A stretch of 64,000 bases of DNA, taken from contig NZ_JACYGY010000002.1 in the NCBI RefSeq assembly GCF_015221875.1, positions 603,573-667,572 of the forward strand, given 5' to 3'. Under the pieces are notes generated by a model. It searched no databases, was not told where the DNA came from, and saw nothing but the letters and a program-made list of their open reading frames with translations. The DNA is from Dyadobacter subterraneus. GTDB taxonomy: Bacteria > Bacteroidota > Bacteroidia > Cytophagales > Spirosomataceae. Shown piece after piece: positions 25,636-33,803 of this stretch. Numbering within the stretch: the first letter of the stretch is position 1; each line of letters opens with the position of its first letter. The translations under genes were made by a program, and so were the position numbers.

Positions 25636-25906
25636 TATGATTAATCAATGTTTCGCCCAGTATTCATCTGTATTAAAGGTTGTTGTATATGGTTCACGAG
25701 CAAAAGGAAATTATAAAAATGGTTCTGATATTGATTTAACGATCATTGATCAGGGCCTTTCATTTTCTGAACTTCTTCAGATAGAAAATAAGCTGGATGA
25801 TTTACTTCTTCCTTACAAAATTGATCTCTCTTTAAAGCGGCAAATCAGCAATTCTGACTTGATTGAGCATATTGAACGTGTAGGAGAAGTATTTTATGAA
25901 AAATAG
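25601..25906 (+). CDS. MNT-type minimal nucleotidyltransferase (MntA antitoxin-like), copy 2
   Basis: A 101-residue paralogue of the gene at 24717. I place the start at ATG 25601 (MKKFGLKQEH), which matches the N-terminus of copy 1; the longer ORF from 25547 is not supported. GSX10DXD is intact: Gly31-Ser32 and Asp43/Asp45, with Asp75 in YKIDLSL. The start lies inside the end of the HEPN gene, an overlap of 35 bases typical of co-translated toxin-antitoxin pairs, so this copy is probably the HEPN partner proper. Confidence 0.88.
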   Translation: MKKFGLKQEHIDMINQCFAQYSSVLKVVVYGSRAKGNYKNGSDIDLTIIDQGLSFSELLQIENKLDDLLLPYKIDLSLKRQISNSDLIEHIERVGEVFYEK

Positions 25907-25964
25907 TAACAGAATATTTTCTCGGCTTAGAAATAAATTAAACTGATTTACAATTAATCGCAAT

Positions 25965-27494
25965 ATGAAAAAATCAACTCTCCTGTTCCTTTCCTGTACT
26001 TTACTTCTCAATATCACCGCTTTCTCTCAAAAGAAAGCACTTTTACCACCCGAATTCTCAATCAAAAAATCAGAAACCGAAGCACATATGAGATTTTTGG
26101 CTGCTGATGAGCTTTTAGGTCGTCGGACTGGCGAACAGGGAAATCTTGTGGCAGCAAGGTATATCGCAGAGCAATTGAGAAAATTAGGACTTGTGCCCGT
26201 TCCGGGAAATACGGCTTCTGGTACATCAACCTACTACCAAAAAGTTCCTTTTGAAAAAACGGGAGCGAATGGCGGAGGAGAAATCATTGCCGGCGAAGAA
26301 AAGTTGAAAAGCGGGGAAGACTGGATTTTGATGAATGGCGAGGCAACGGACATCACGGCTCCTTTGGTTTATGCAAGTTTCGGTCTTGAAAATGCCGACA
26401 AGGGCTGGGATGATTATAAAGGTTTGGATGTAAAAGGTAAAATTGTTTTGCTGCAAAGCGGAACACCGGATGTACAAACGCCTTCTGAAATTATCGCTTC
26501 TTCAACAGAAAAAAGAAAACTGGCCGCTGAAAAAGGCGCAGTAGCTGTTATAGAATTGTTCAATGCTCCGATGCCATGGAATATGGTAAACCGCTATTTC
26601 GCAGGCGAAAAAATGGCTTTGGCAGATGCGAAAGATGCTTCCAGGAAAGCCATCCCACACGCCTGGGTGAACGGAAAAGAGGCGAAAATAACGCGTGCTT
26701 TACGTGGCGTTCAAACAGTAACCTTTAAAACAACTGGCAGAAAAAGCCAATTGGTGAACAGCTATAATGTGGCCGGATATATTCAGGGAACGGATCCGAC
26801 TTTGAAAAGCGAATATATTCTTCTGTCAGCGCATTATGATCATGTGGGTGTAGGAAAGCAAGGCGGACAAACTTATACGCCGGAAGACAGTATTTTCAAC
26901 GGAGCCCGTGACAATGCATTTGGTACCGTAGCTTTACTCACAGCAGCAGAAGCGTTGGCAAAAAATCCTCCCAAACGTTCTGTTTTGATCGTGGCTTTGA
27001 CTGCTGAGGAAGTTGGACTATTAGGTGGTAAGTTCTATGTGGCGCACCCTTTGTTACCGCTGAACAAATGTATCTTCAACCTTAACTCAGATGGGGCGGG
27101 GTATAATGACACGACCATCGTTTCTGTGATGGGTTTAAATCGTACAAGTGTAAAAACGGAAATTGAAACCGCCAGTAAAGCTTTTGGACTTGGTGTATTT
27201 GCCGATCCGTCGCCCGAACAAGGATTATTTGACCGTTCTGACAATGTAAGTTTTGCGAAAGAAGGAATTCCAGCACCAACATTTACACCTGGTTTCAAGG
27301 AATTCAATGGTGATATCATGAAAAATTACCACCAGGTTTCTGATAATCCAGAGACTGTCGATTTTAATTATTTATTGAAATTTTGTCAGGCTTATACGTA
27401 CACGGCTCGTTTAGTTGCAGATCGTAAAACAGCTCCTCAATGGATTGCAGGGGATAAATATGAAGTGGCTGCAAAAAAACTTTATGGGAAATAA
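25965..27494 (+). CDS. Secreted M28-family zinc aminopeptidase
   Basis: A 509-residue secreted peptidase with a signal peptide (about 1-21, ending TAFSQ). It has an inserted PA domain (about 110-240, region with LDVKGKIVLLQSGTP) and the M28 catalytic core from about 265. Zinc ligands can be placed: LSAHYDHVG (His, with following Asp), GARDNAFGT (bridging Asp), LTAEEVGLLGG (catalytic Glu-Glu), NLNSDGAGYND (Asp), and NYHQVSDNPET (His). A typical Bacteroidota protein-degradation enzyme. It follows the MNT locus by 58 bases; no shared function is evident. Confidence 0.93.
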   Translation: MKKSTLLFLSCTLLLNITAFSQKKALLPPEFSIKKSETEAHMRFLAADELLGRRTGEQGNLVAARYIAEQLRKLGLVPVPGNTASGTSTYYQKVPFEKTGANGGGEIIAGEEKLKSGEDWILMNGEATDITAPLVYASFGLENADKGWDDYKGLDVKGKIVLLQSGTPDVQTPSEIIASSTEKRKLAAEKGAVAVIELFNAPMPWNMVNRYFAGEKMALADAKDASRKAIPHAWVNGKEAKITRALRGVQTVTFKTTGRKSQLVNSYNVAGYIQGTDPTLKSEYILLSAHYDHVGVGKQGGQTYTPEDSIFNGARDNAFGTVALLTAAEALAKNPPKRSVLIVALTAEEVGLLGGKFYVAHPLLPLNKCIFNLNSDGAGYNDTTIVSVMGLNRTSVKTEIETASKAFGLGVFADPSPEQGLFDRSDNVSFAKEGIPAPTFTPGFKEFNGDIMKNYHQVSDNPETVDFNYLLKFCQAYTYTARLVADRKTAPQWIAGDKYEVAAKKLYGK

Positions 27495-27505
27495 ATAAGA
27501 ATGTT

Positions 27506-27557
27506 ACAATTTGCTCAATGTATTGCGTAAATTTACTCAACACACTGAGCAAATTGT
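27506..27557 (+). repeat. 12-base inverted repeat in the leader of the DUF4143 gene
   Basis: ACAATTTGCTCA (27506-27517) is perfectly repeated in inverted form at 27546-27557, ending 5 bases before the ATG at 27563. A related direct copy (ATTTACTCAA) lies between the arms. It may be an operator or an mRNA hairpin near the start codon. Confidence 0.7.
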
Positions 27558-27562
27558 ATTTT

Positions 27563-28747
27563 ATGTACGAACGACTTTATTTAAAATCACTTATATACCG
27601 AATGAATGAACCTCGCAGGTTCATTCAGGTATTAATGGGCCCTCGCCAAGTTGGAAAAACTACCTTAATCACCCAATTAATCCAAAGATTAACTGTCAAT
27701 ACCCATTTCGTTTCGGCTGACGCAGTTCTTATCGCCGACTCGTCCTGGCTTGAACAGCAATGGGAAATTGCCCGGCTCAAAATAAAAACATCTTCTGAAA
27801 ACGAGTTTCTTTTAATAATTGACGAAATTCAGAAGGTTAATAACTGGAGTGAAAAAGTTAAGGCTCTTTGGGATGCCGATACGCGTGAACAAAATAATAT
27901 CAAAGTAATTCTTCTCGGATCATCCCGGTTGCTTCTGCAACAGGGACTGACAGAATCCTTGGCTGGCAGATTTGAGACAACATATATGGGACATTGGTCT
28001 TATGAAGAAATGTTTGTTGCTTTTAACTGGTCGCCAGATCAGTATGCATGGTTTGGAGGATACCCCGGCTCAGCAGAATTAATAGACGATGAAAAACGGT
28101 GGAAGTCATATGTTACCAATTCGCTGATTGAAACGAGTATTAACCGTGATATATTAATGCTCTCCCGGGTCGCAAAACCAGCATTGATGAAAGTACTTTT
28201 TGAATTAGGATGCCATTATTCCGGCCAGATTTTGTCGTTCACAAAAATTATGGGGCAATTGCAGGATGCCGGAAATACAACAACCCTTTCTCATTATCTG
28301 AGCCTTCTTGACACCGCTGGATTACTGGCCGGATTCGAAAAATATGCTGCCGATATCATCAGAAAAAAATCTTCCAGTCCTAAATTCCAGGTCCATAATA
28401 CCGCGTTGATTAGTGCACAACGGGCGGAAAATTTTCAGCAAATACGATCTAACCCGTCAGAATGGGGAAGAATCGTCGAATCTGCAATCGGGGCGCATTT
28501 GCTTAACAATTCTATTTCTGAAAATTATAAGGTATATTATTGGCGGGAACGGGACCGGGAAATTGATTTTGTACTTGAATATAAAAATCAGGTAGTCGGT
28601 ATTGAAGTCAAAAGTGGGGCGAAACAATCGTCGTCAGGAATGGCAGCCTTTCAAAAACAATTTCAACCCAGGAAAATTTATTTGATCGGAGATACAGGAC
28701 TGCCCTGGCAGGAATTTCTTAACATCAATCCGCTAGAATTGTTCTAA
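27563..28747 (+). CDS. AAA/DUF4143 ATPase
   Basis: A 394-residue cytoplasmic ATPase of the AAA_14/DUF4143 type. The start is ATG 27563 (MYERLYLKSL); the longer frame reads through the inverted repeat and lacks support. Walker A is GPRQVGKTT (26-34), Walker B is LLIIDEIQKV near residue 92, and LLGSSRLLLQQGLTESLAGR is the sensor region. The C-terminal DUF4143 half has a restriction-like nuclease core: EIDFVLE and GIEVKSG near residue 350, so it may bind or cut DNA. Such genes are widespread in accessory regions; the biological role is unclear. Confidence 0.9.
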   Translation: MYERLYLKSLIYRMNEPRRFIQVLMGPRQVGKTTLITQLIQRLTVNTHFVSADAVLIADSSWLEQQWEIARLKIKTSSENEFLLIIDEIQKVNNWSEKVKALWDADTREQNNIKVILLGSSRLLLQQGLTESLAGRFETTYMGHWSYEEMFVAFNWSPDQYAWFGGYPGSAELIDDEKRWKSYVTNSLIETSINRDILMLSRVAKPALMKVLFELGCHYSGQILSFTKIMGQLQDAGNTTTLSHYLSLLDTAGLLAGFEKYAADIIRKKSSSPKFQVHNTALISAQRAENFQQIRSNPSEWGRIVESAIGAHLLNNSISENYKVYYWRERDREIDFVLEYKNQVVGIEVKSGAKQSSSGMAAFQKQFQPRKIYLIGDTGLPWQEFLNINPLELF

Positions 28748-28784
28748 AAAAAAGTCCGGCAAGATAATGCCGGGCTTTTTTTTT
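28746..28784. terminator. Bidirectional terminator
   Basis: A CCGGCA/TGCCGG stem with flanking A8 and T9 runs lies between the DUF4143 gene (plus) and the DPP-IV gene (minus). Confidence 0.9.
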
Positions 28785-28797
28785 ACTTTTCAAAATA

Positions 28798-30981
28798 TCA
28801 CCTCGCACCCGGAGGGCAATTCTTTTTCAAATAATCCGTGAACAATGTTCTCAAATGCAGAGATGTTCCTTCCCCTTCAAAAATCCCGTGTGAGCGGTTT
28901 GGATACGGCATAAACTGGAACACTTTGTTGTACTTGATCAATTCATTGACAAGCATTTCCGCATTTTGGTAATGCACATTATCATCACCTGTTCCGTGGA
29001 TGTACAACAAATTTCCTTCCAGATTTTTAGCATTTGTTATTGGTGATCCCTTGACAAAATCTTCAAGATTTTCCTGTGGAATTCCCATGTAACGTTCCTG
29101 ATAAATGTTATCATAAGTCAGCTGATTTCCAACGGCTGCCACAGCAATTCCGGTTTTGAATATCTTTGGATATTTAAACAAAAGATTCAAAGTAGAAGAA
29201 CCACCACCGCTCCATCCGTGCACGGCTACACGGCTTGTATCAATAAATGCATATTGCTTAAACATCGATGTCGCTGCACCGGCGATATCGTTGATGTTGA
29301 TTGTTCCAATATTGCGATAAATCGATTTTCTCCATGCACTTCCTTTTGGCGAAGGAGTTCCGCGGTTATCGACAGAGGCATAGATATACCCATCCTTAGC
29401 CATACTTCCTGTGTAAAGACGGTTTCTACCTGTTCCGTAACTATCATGAACCGTGCTTGACGCAGGCTCACCATAGACCATAAATACGATTGGATATTTT
29501 TTTGCAGGATCAAAATTATCCGGCTTTACCATCCAGCCATCCACTTCAATATTTTCGGCAGTTTTTATTTTGAAAAATTCAATATTCATCGCAGCCGGAC
29601 GGATACGCATCATTTTCTCACTGATCGAATTATTTGGATCGACTGCTTTGTGATCTGGTAACGTAATCCATTCCATCATTGGAGGCAAGTGCGCGTTGGA
29701 AAAACTGTGTGTCGCATATTTTGCCAAAGGAGAAATCTCATAACTGTGCGTACCTGCCTGATCTGCCGGAGATAAACGCTGGGGTTCGCCTTTTCCATCC
29801 AGTGAAGCGCGGTACAAATATTCCTGCGTTGCGTTATCTGGTGAAGCTGTAAAATAATAAGCGTTATTTTTCTCGTCAATCAAAACCGGGGTGATCACAT
29901 CATACTTTCCGGTGGTGATCAAGGTTTCTTTTTTTCCGTCACGACTTACACGATATGCATGTCTCCATCCATCTTTCTCACTAACCCAAACAAATTCTTT
30001 TCCTCCATCAATCCAGTCCCAGCCTTCATTTCCATCAGCCCAGCGGCTTTTGATATCGATCCACGCTTTGTCGGTTTCTGTGAAAAAGGATTTTGAAACA
30101 CCATCTTTTGTATTTATATAAAACAAAGTACTAACATTCTGTTTCCGGTTCAACTGTTGAATTACCAGCTCATTAGCACTTCCTGCCCATTCCATACGCG
30201 GAACGTATGTATTCTGAGGATCGCCCGGAATATTCATCCATTTTGTTTTGGCAGTAACTACGTCAACCACACCAATTTTATAAGGCGATGGCGTTTGTCC
30301 TACTTTCGGATACTCAACCGGAATCGTATAAGAATAAATTGAATCTGTTGTATTGATCATCAGAAAATTACGGATTTTACGGGCATCTAATTGCCAGTAA
30401 GCAATTGTTTTGCTATCCGGACTCCACCGGAATCCATCGCGACAATCAAATTCCTCTTCGTAAACCCAGTCAAATGTTCCGTTGATCACACGGTCTGTTC
30501 CGTCCAGCGTAACTTGTTTGATCACACCCGTAGCCAGATCTTCCGAATAAATATTGTGTTTGCTGACATAAGCTACTTTTTTCCCGTCCGGAGAAAATTT
30601 TGCGAACATTAATGACGATTCAGGACGGCCCTTTCCAAGCTGTTTAAGATTGTTCGTTGCCAGATCCAAAACCCAGTAATCGCCGCGGGTATCTCTTCTC
30701 CAAACTCTTTTTGAATTTGTGTAGATCAAAACCTTCGTCCCGGCGTCATTGAAAGTATAACTACGAACCGATAAATTTTTATCCGAGCCTTTGGGCGTAA
30801 GTTGTTGTTTTGAAACAATTGTTCTTGGCTCATTACCAGGAAGTTTAATTTCAAAAATTTCACCTTCTGCTACGTCTCTGTAACCACTGCCATCAGGTAA
30901 CCACTGAAAATTAGCCGGGATTTGCGCAAACAAAGGGGAGGAGATAATTACAAAGACTAGTGCTTTGATCAAATGCTTCAT
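28798..30981 (-). CDS. Secreted S9 family peptidase (dipeptidyl peptidase IV type)
   Basis: A secreted serine peptidase that removes N-terminal dipeptides, typically X-Pro. The start is placed at ATG 30981 (MKHLIKALVF), which opens a signal peptide ending SSPLFAQ; the 29 codons upstream are not protein-like. The N-terminal beta-propeller (about 60-460) holds the glutamate pair in DWVYEEEFDCRDGF that binds the substrate amino group in DPP-IV. The hydrolase domain has GWSGGGSST (nucleophile), GTGDDNVHY (acid) and NRSHGI (histidine). Final length is 727 residues, normal. Confidence 0.94.
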   Translation of the reverse strand: MKHLIKALVFVIISSPLFAQIPANFQWLPDGSGYRDVAEGEIFEIKLPGNEPRTIVSKQQLTPKGSDKNLSVRSYTFNDAGTKVLIYTNSKRVWRRDTRGDYWVLDLATNNLKQLGKGRPESSLMFAKFSPDGKKVAYVSKHNIYSEDLATGVIKQVTLDGTDRVINGTFDWVYEEEFDCRDGFRWSPDSKTIAYWQLDARKIRNFLMINTTDSIYSYTIPVEYPKVGQTPSPYKIGVVDVVTAKTKWMNIPGDPQNTYVPRMEWAGSANELVIQQLNRKQNVSTLFYINTKDGVSKSFFTETDKAWIDIKSRWADGNEGWDWIDGGKEFVWVSEKDGWRHAYRVSRDGKKETLITTGKYDVITPVLIDEKNNAYYFTASPDNATQEYLYRASLDGKGEPQRLSPADQAGTHSYEISPLAKYATHSFSNAHLPPMMEWITLPDHKAVDPNNSISEKMMRIRPAAMNIEFFKIKTAENIEVDGWMVKPDNFDPAKKYPIVFMVYGEPASSTVHDSYGTGRNRLYTGSMAKDGYIYASVDNRGTPSPKGSAWRKSIYRNIGTININDIAGAATSMFKQYAFIDTSRVAVHGWSGGGSSTLNLLFKYPKIFKTGIAVAAVGNQLTYDNIYQERYMGIPQENLEDFVKGSPITNAKNLEGNLLYIHGTGDDNVHYQNAEMLVNELIKYNKVFQFMPYPNRSHGIFEGEGTSLHLRTLFTDYLKKNCPPGAR

Positions 30982-31137
30982 TTGGATTGGGTATGAAATA
31001 AATATTATACGAACAATTGCTACTGCAATTTTAACACTTTGCTTTGCAAAATCCCATGTGCAGGTCATAATACAATAATAATAAGCAAGTTTTGGTAAAG
31101 TTGCCTCACCAAAACCTGCTTACCACACTACTGAATA

Positions 31138-31326
31138 TCAACTGATTCCTTCCTCAGGATCTGTTTTTATTTCCTTGCCTCGTGAACGCTTCTGTTTTTT
31201 CAACGCGTCACTTAGCAGGTATTCGATTTGTCCGTTCAGACTTCTGAAATCCTGTTGTGCCCAGGCTTCAAGCTCTTTCAGCATTTCAGGATTGATCCGT
31301 AAAACGAACGCTTTTTTTTCTGCCAT
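31138..31326 (-). CDS. Small ribbon-helix-helix (Arc-like) protein
   Basis: A 62-residue basic protein. The first half fits a ribbon-helix-helix DNA-binding fold: strand KKAFVLRIN, helix PEMLKELEAWAQQ, and helix LNGQIEYLLSDALKKQ; the tail is charged. It starts one base after the stop codon of the SPFH gene, so both are in one operon. Arc-like proteins next to SPFH membrane proteins recur in my recollection of bacterial genomes, but no function is known to me; a regulator of its own operon is one option. Confidence 0.82.
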   Translation of the reverse strand: MAEKKAFVLRINPEMLKELEAWAQQDFRSLNGQIEYLLSDALKKQKRSRGKEIKTDPEEGIS

Positions 31327-31327
31327 A

Positions 31328-32191
31328 TCAAGGATACAAAGTTCCGGCGTTCAATACGGGTGTGACTGATTTTTCACCACATAAAACGACTAATAAATTA
31401 CAAACCATCGCCGCTTTTCGTTCTTCATCCAGGTTTACAATTCCTTTTTCCGAAAGCATTGCCAAAGCCATATCCACCATTCCAACGGCGCCGTTAACAA
31501 TCTGGCGGCGGGCAGCCACAACCGCAGAAGCCTGCTGACGCTGCAACATAGCGCCGGCAATTTCCGGTGCATAAGCAAGGTGACTAATACGTGCCTCGAG
31601 AACATCGACTCCAGCCCTACTCAATCTTTCAGTCAGCTCAGCTTCAAGCATTTCGTTGATTTTTCCACTCCCGTCACGCAATGTAAATTCCGGAATTTCC
31701 ACTTCTTCCGCTTCCATCGTATCGTAGGCATAAACACCAGCCAAATGACGTACGGCAGCTTCCGACTGGATTTCCACATATTTTGTATAATCATCCACTT
31801 CAAACGATGCCTTGGCGGTGTCACCTACGCGCCAAACTACTACGGCTGCAATTTCAATCGGGTTACCCAGTTTGTCGTTAACCTTTAACTTCTGGCCGTT
31901 TAAGTTTCTTGCGCGAAGGCTAATCTTTTTTCTGCGGAAAAATGGATTAACCCAACGCAGACCGCTTTGTTTCATCGTTCCCATATAATCCCCAAAAAAA
32001 GTAGTCACCACAGCTTCATTCGGGTTAATTACCGTCAGACCGATCAGGATAATAAATCCGATGATTGAAATCAGAATCCCAAAATTAGGGCGGCCGTCGA
32101 CGATACAAAAAATGATCCCACCAAACAACATGATCAAGCCGATTGCAAATAGCAAAAAGCCTGATATTGAACGTAATTCTTTTTCCTTCAT
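31328..32191 (-). CDS. SPFH/Band 7 (stomatin-like) membrane protein
   Basis: A 287-residue protein with the start at ATG 32191 (MKEKELRSIS). Two membrane segments at about 12-34 and 39-57 are followed by the SPFH domain: NPNEAVVTTFFGDYMGT, LNGQKLKVNDKLGNPIEIAA, SEAAVRHLAGVYAYD and ERLSRAGVDVLEARISHLAYA. The C-terminus has the QQASAVVAARRQIVNGAVG helix. These proteins form large oligomers in membranes. The tail includes MLSEKGIVNLDEERKAAMVCNLLVVLCG. It is co-transcribed with the RHH gene downstream. Confidence 0.92.
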   Translation of the reverse strand: MKEKELRSISGFLLFAIGLIMLFGGIIFCIVDGRPNFGILISIIGFIILIGLTVINPNEAVVTTFFGDYMGTMKQSGLRWVNPFFRRKKISLRARNLNGQKLKVNDKLGNPIEIAAVVVWRVGDTAKASFEVDDYTKYVEIQSEAAVRHLAGVYAYDTMEAEEVEIPEFTLRDGSGKINEMLEAELTERLSRAGVDVLEARISHLAYAPEIAGAMLQRQQASAVVAARRQIVNGAVGMVDMALAMLSEKGIVNLDEERKAAMVCNLLVVLCGEKSVTPVLNAGTLYP

Positions 32192-32263
32192 AGCGTAATT
32201 GTGATAGTAAAATGATATCACAATGTTATCAAATGAAAAGCATATTCCAATATAAATTGGTAC

Positions 32264-32298
32264 AAAAAAATCCCAAAGCTTTCGATTGGCTTTGGGAT
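32264..32298 (-). terminator. Terminator after the first TonB-C gene
   Basis: Ten-base arms (32270-32279 and 32289-32298) with a 9-base loop; on the minus strand the stem is followed by seven T. Confidence 0.85.
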
Positions 32299-32319
32299 GG
32301 GATGAGTGGTAAAAAAGTT

Positions 32320-33744
32320 TTACTCAAAATTAACCGGCAGTCTATATCTCACACTTATTTTTCGGCCTCTTAACATTCCCGCCTCCCACTGCCCATCCAT
32401 TCTTTTGACAACACGTATCACTTCATCGTCAAAACTTTTACCTAAACTTTGCTCAATTTTATAGTCTCCTAAATGCCCGTCCTCCCGTACGACGAAAGAC
32501 AGGATCACCTTTCCTTTTGCTATTGGAACAGCTTGGGCAGGCCTTAAATTTTCTCCAAGAAATTGAAACATCTTGTTTTTTCCACCTTTAAATTGCGGTT
32601 CTAAAATGAAGTCGCTTTCATAATTTACTTTTTCTCCGTCAAAATAAGAAGTTCCATTTTCCAGAGTACCTTCTTTGAAAAACTCTTCATAAGCCAAAGT
32701 GCTGTCAGCAAATTTCCCTACCCATCTTCCCGATTTCCGTTCGTTCACAACGTTTCCCTGTTCATAAATCGCTCTTTGATTAAAAGAACTACCTTTAATC
32801 TTAGCCCACCCATTTCCGTCCTTTACAATTTGTGAACCATCCTTTTCCCAAACATTTTTAATCAATGTGCTTTTTTTGTTCGACAGCTCAACAACACTTT
32901 GAAGTTGTCCGTTTTCATACCAGTTAATCATTTTTACGATACTGTCGCCTGCGATCTGTTCTTCTTTAAGCACACCACTTACAAAATAATATTTCCCTGA
33001 TGACGGCGGTCGTCCACCACCCGGATAATGTGCATGTGAAAGAAGTTTTCCGTCTGGCTGTATAATTACCTCTTCAAAAGCATCGGCGAAATTGCCTGAC
33101 TTGGCTGAAATACTGTATGCTTTTACCGAATCCGTCTTTGTCTGCCCCGATACTTTTGCCCAGATTTCCTTCTTTTCAAACGGCAGGCTCAAATTTGTTT
33201 TCCAATTGCCTAAACGTAATTCCTGAAATAAAATATCACCACTGACAAATCCACGCTCATCAACCGGAATAACATTTCTAAATTTAAATTTCTCAGGGTT
33301 AGTTGTTTCAACATTATTCTTATCAAAATATTCAATTAACGCGTTTTGCGTGCTGTCATATTCCGGCATAGGATTTGTCCTGAATATAACCGGAAAAACG
33401 ACTGCTTGCCTAACCGGTTTTTCTTTAACTAGACCTGGCTTCCATGCTTTATACAAAGTCAAAAGACGAATGGCCTCAGCGTCACTTTCTTTATTCAATG
33501 ATCTGAGAATTTCAAATCCCGACATGCTTCCGTCTGTCTCTATAACACCTTTAACAAAAACACGTGCGTTCATTCCTTTCGCAGCTAACTTAATCGGAAT
33601 CTGAATATTTGCGGTGATGAACTGGTTTAGAAAGGCAACACCGCCAGAAGGTTCAGCAGCTTTTTCGACTTCATTAACCTGATAGATTTGTTGGCTTAAA
33701 GCCGGAAAACTCAAAAGAGTTAATATTAAAATGAATGATTTCAT
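32320..33744 (-). CDS. Secreted protein with two TonB-C domains, copy A
   Basis: A 474-residue protein with the start at ATG 33744 (MKSFILILTL) and a signal peptide ending ALSQ. Two TonB C-terminal folds are visible: an N-terminal one (about 30-130: ARVFVKGVIETDGSMSGFEI, EAIRLLTLYKAWKPG) and a C-terminal one (about 395-474: KGKVILSFVVREDGHLGDYK, VIRVVKRMDGQWEAG). Between them, repeated YYFVSGVLKE, WYENGQLQSVVEL and YDEGE-like strands resemble MORN/YwqK repeats. It has no proline-rich stalk or cytoplasmic anchor, so it is not a classical energy-transducing TonB. It is a tandem paralogue of the gene upstream. Confidence 0.85.
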   Translation of the reverse strand: MKSFILILTLLSFPALSQQIYQVNEVEKAAEPSGGVAFLNQFITANIQIPIKLAAKGMNARVFVKGVIETDGSMSGFEILRSLNKESDAEAIRLLTLYKAWKPGLVKEKPVRQAVVFPVIFRTNPMPEYDSTQNALIEYFDKNNVETTNPEKFKFRNVIPVDERGFVSGDILFQELRLGNWKTNLSLPFEKKEIWAKVSGQTKTDSVKAYSISAKSGNFADAFEEVIIQPDGKLLSHAHYPGGGRPPSSGKYYFVSGVLKEEQIAGDSIVKMINWYENGQLQSVVELSNKKSTLIKNVWEKDGSQIVKDGNGWAKIKGSSFNQRAIYEQGNVVNERKSGRWVGKFADSTLAYEEFFKEGTLENGTSYFDGEKVNYESDFILEPQFKGGKNKMFQFLGENLRPAQAVPIAKGKVILSFVVREDGHLGDYKIEQSLGKSFDDEVIRVVKRMDGQWEAGMLRGRKISVRYRLPVNFE

Positions 33745-33803
33745 GGCTAAATGGATAGGTGTGTAAATCGTATAAACTTTGAAAAAGTGTAATTTCAAAA
33801 GCT

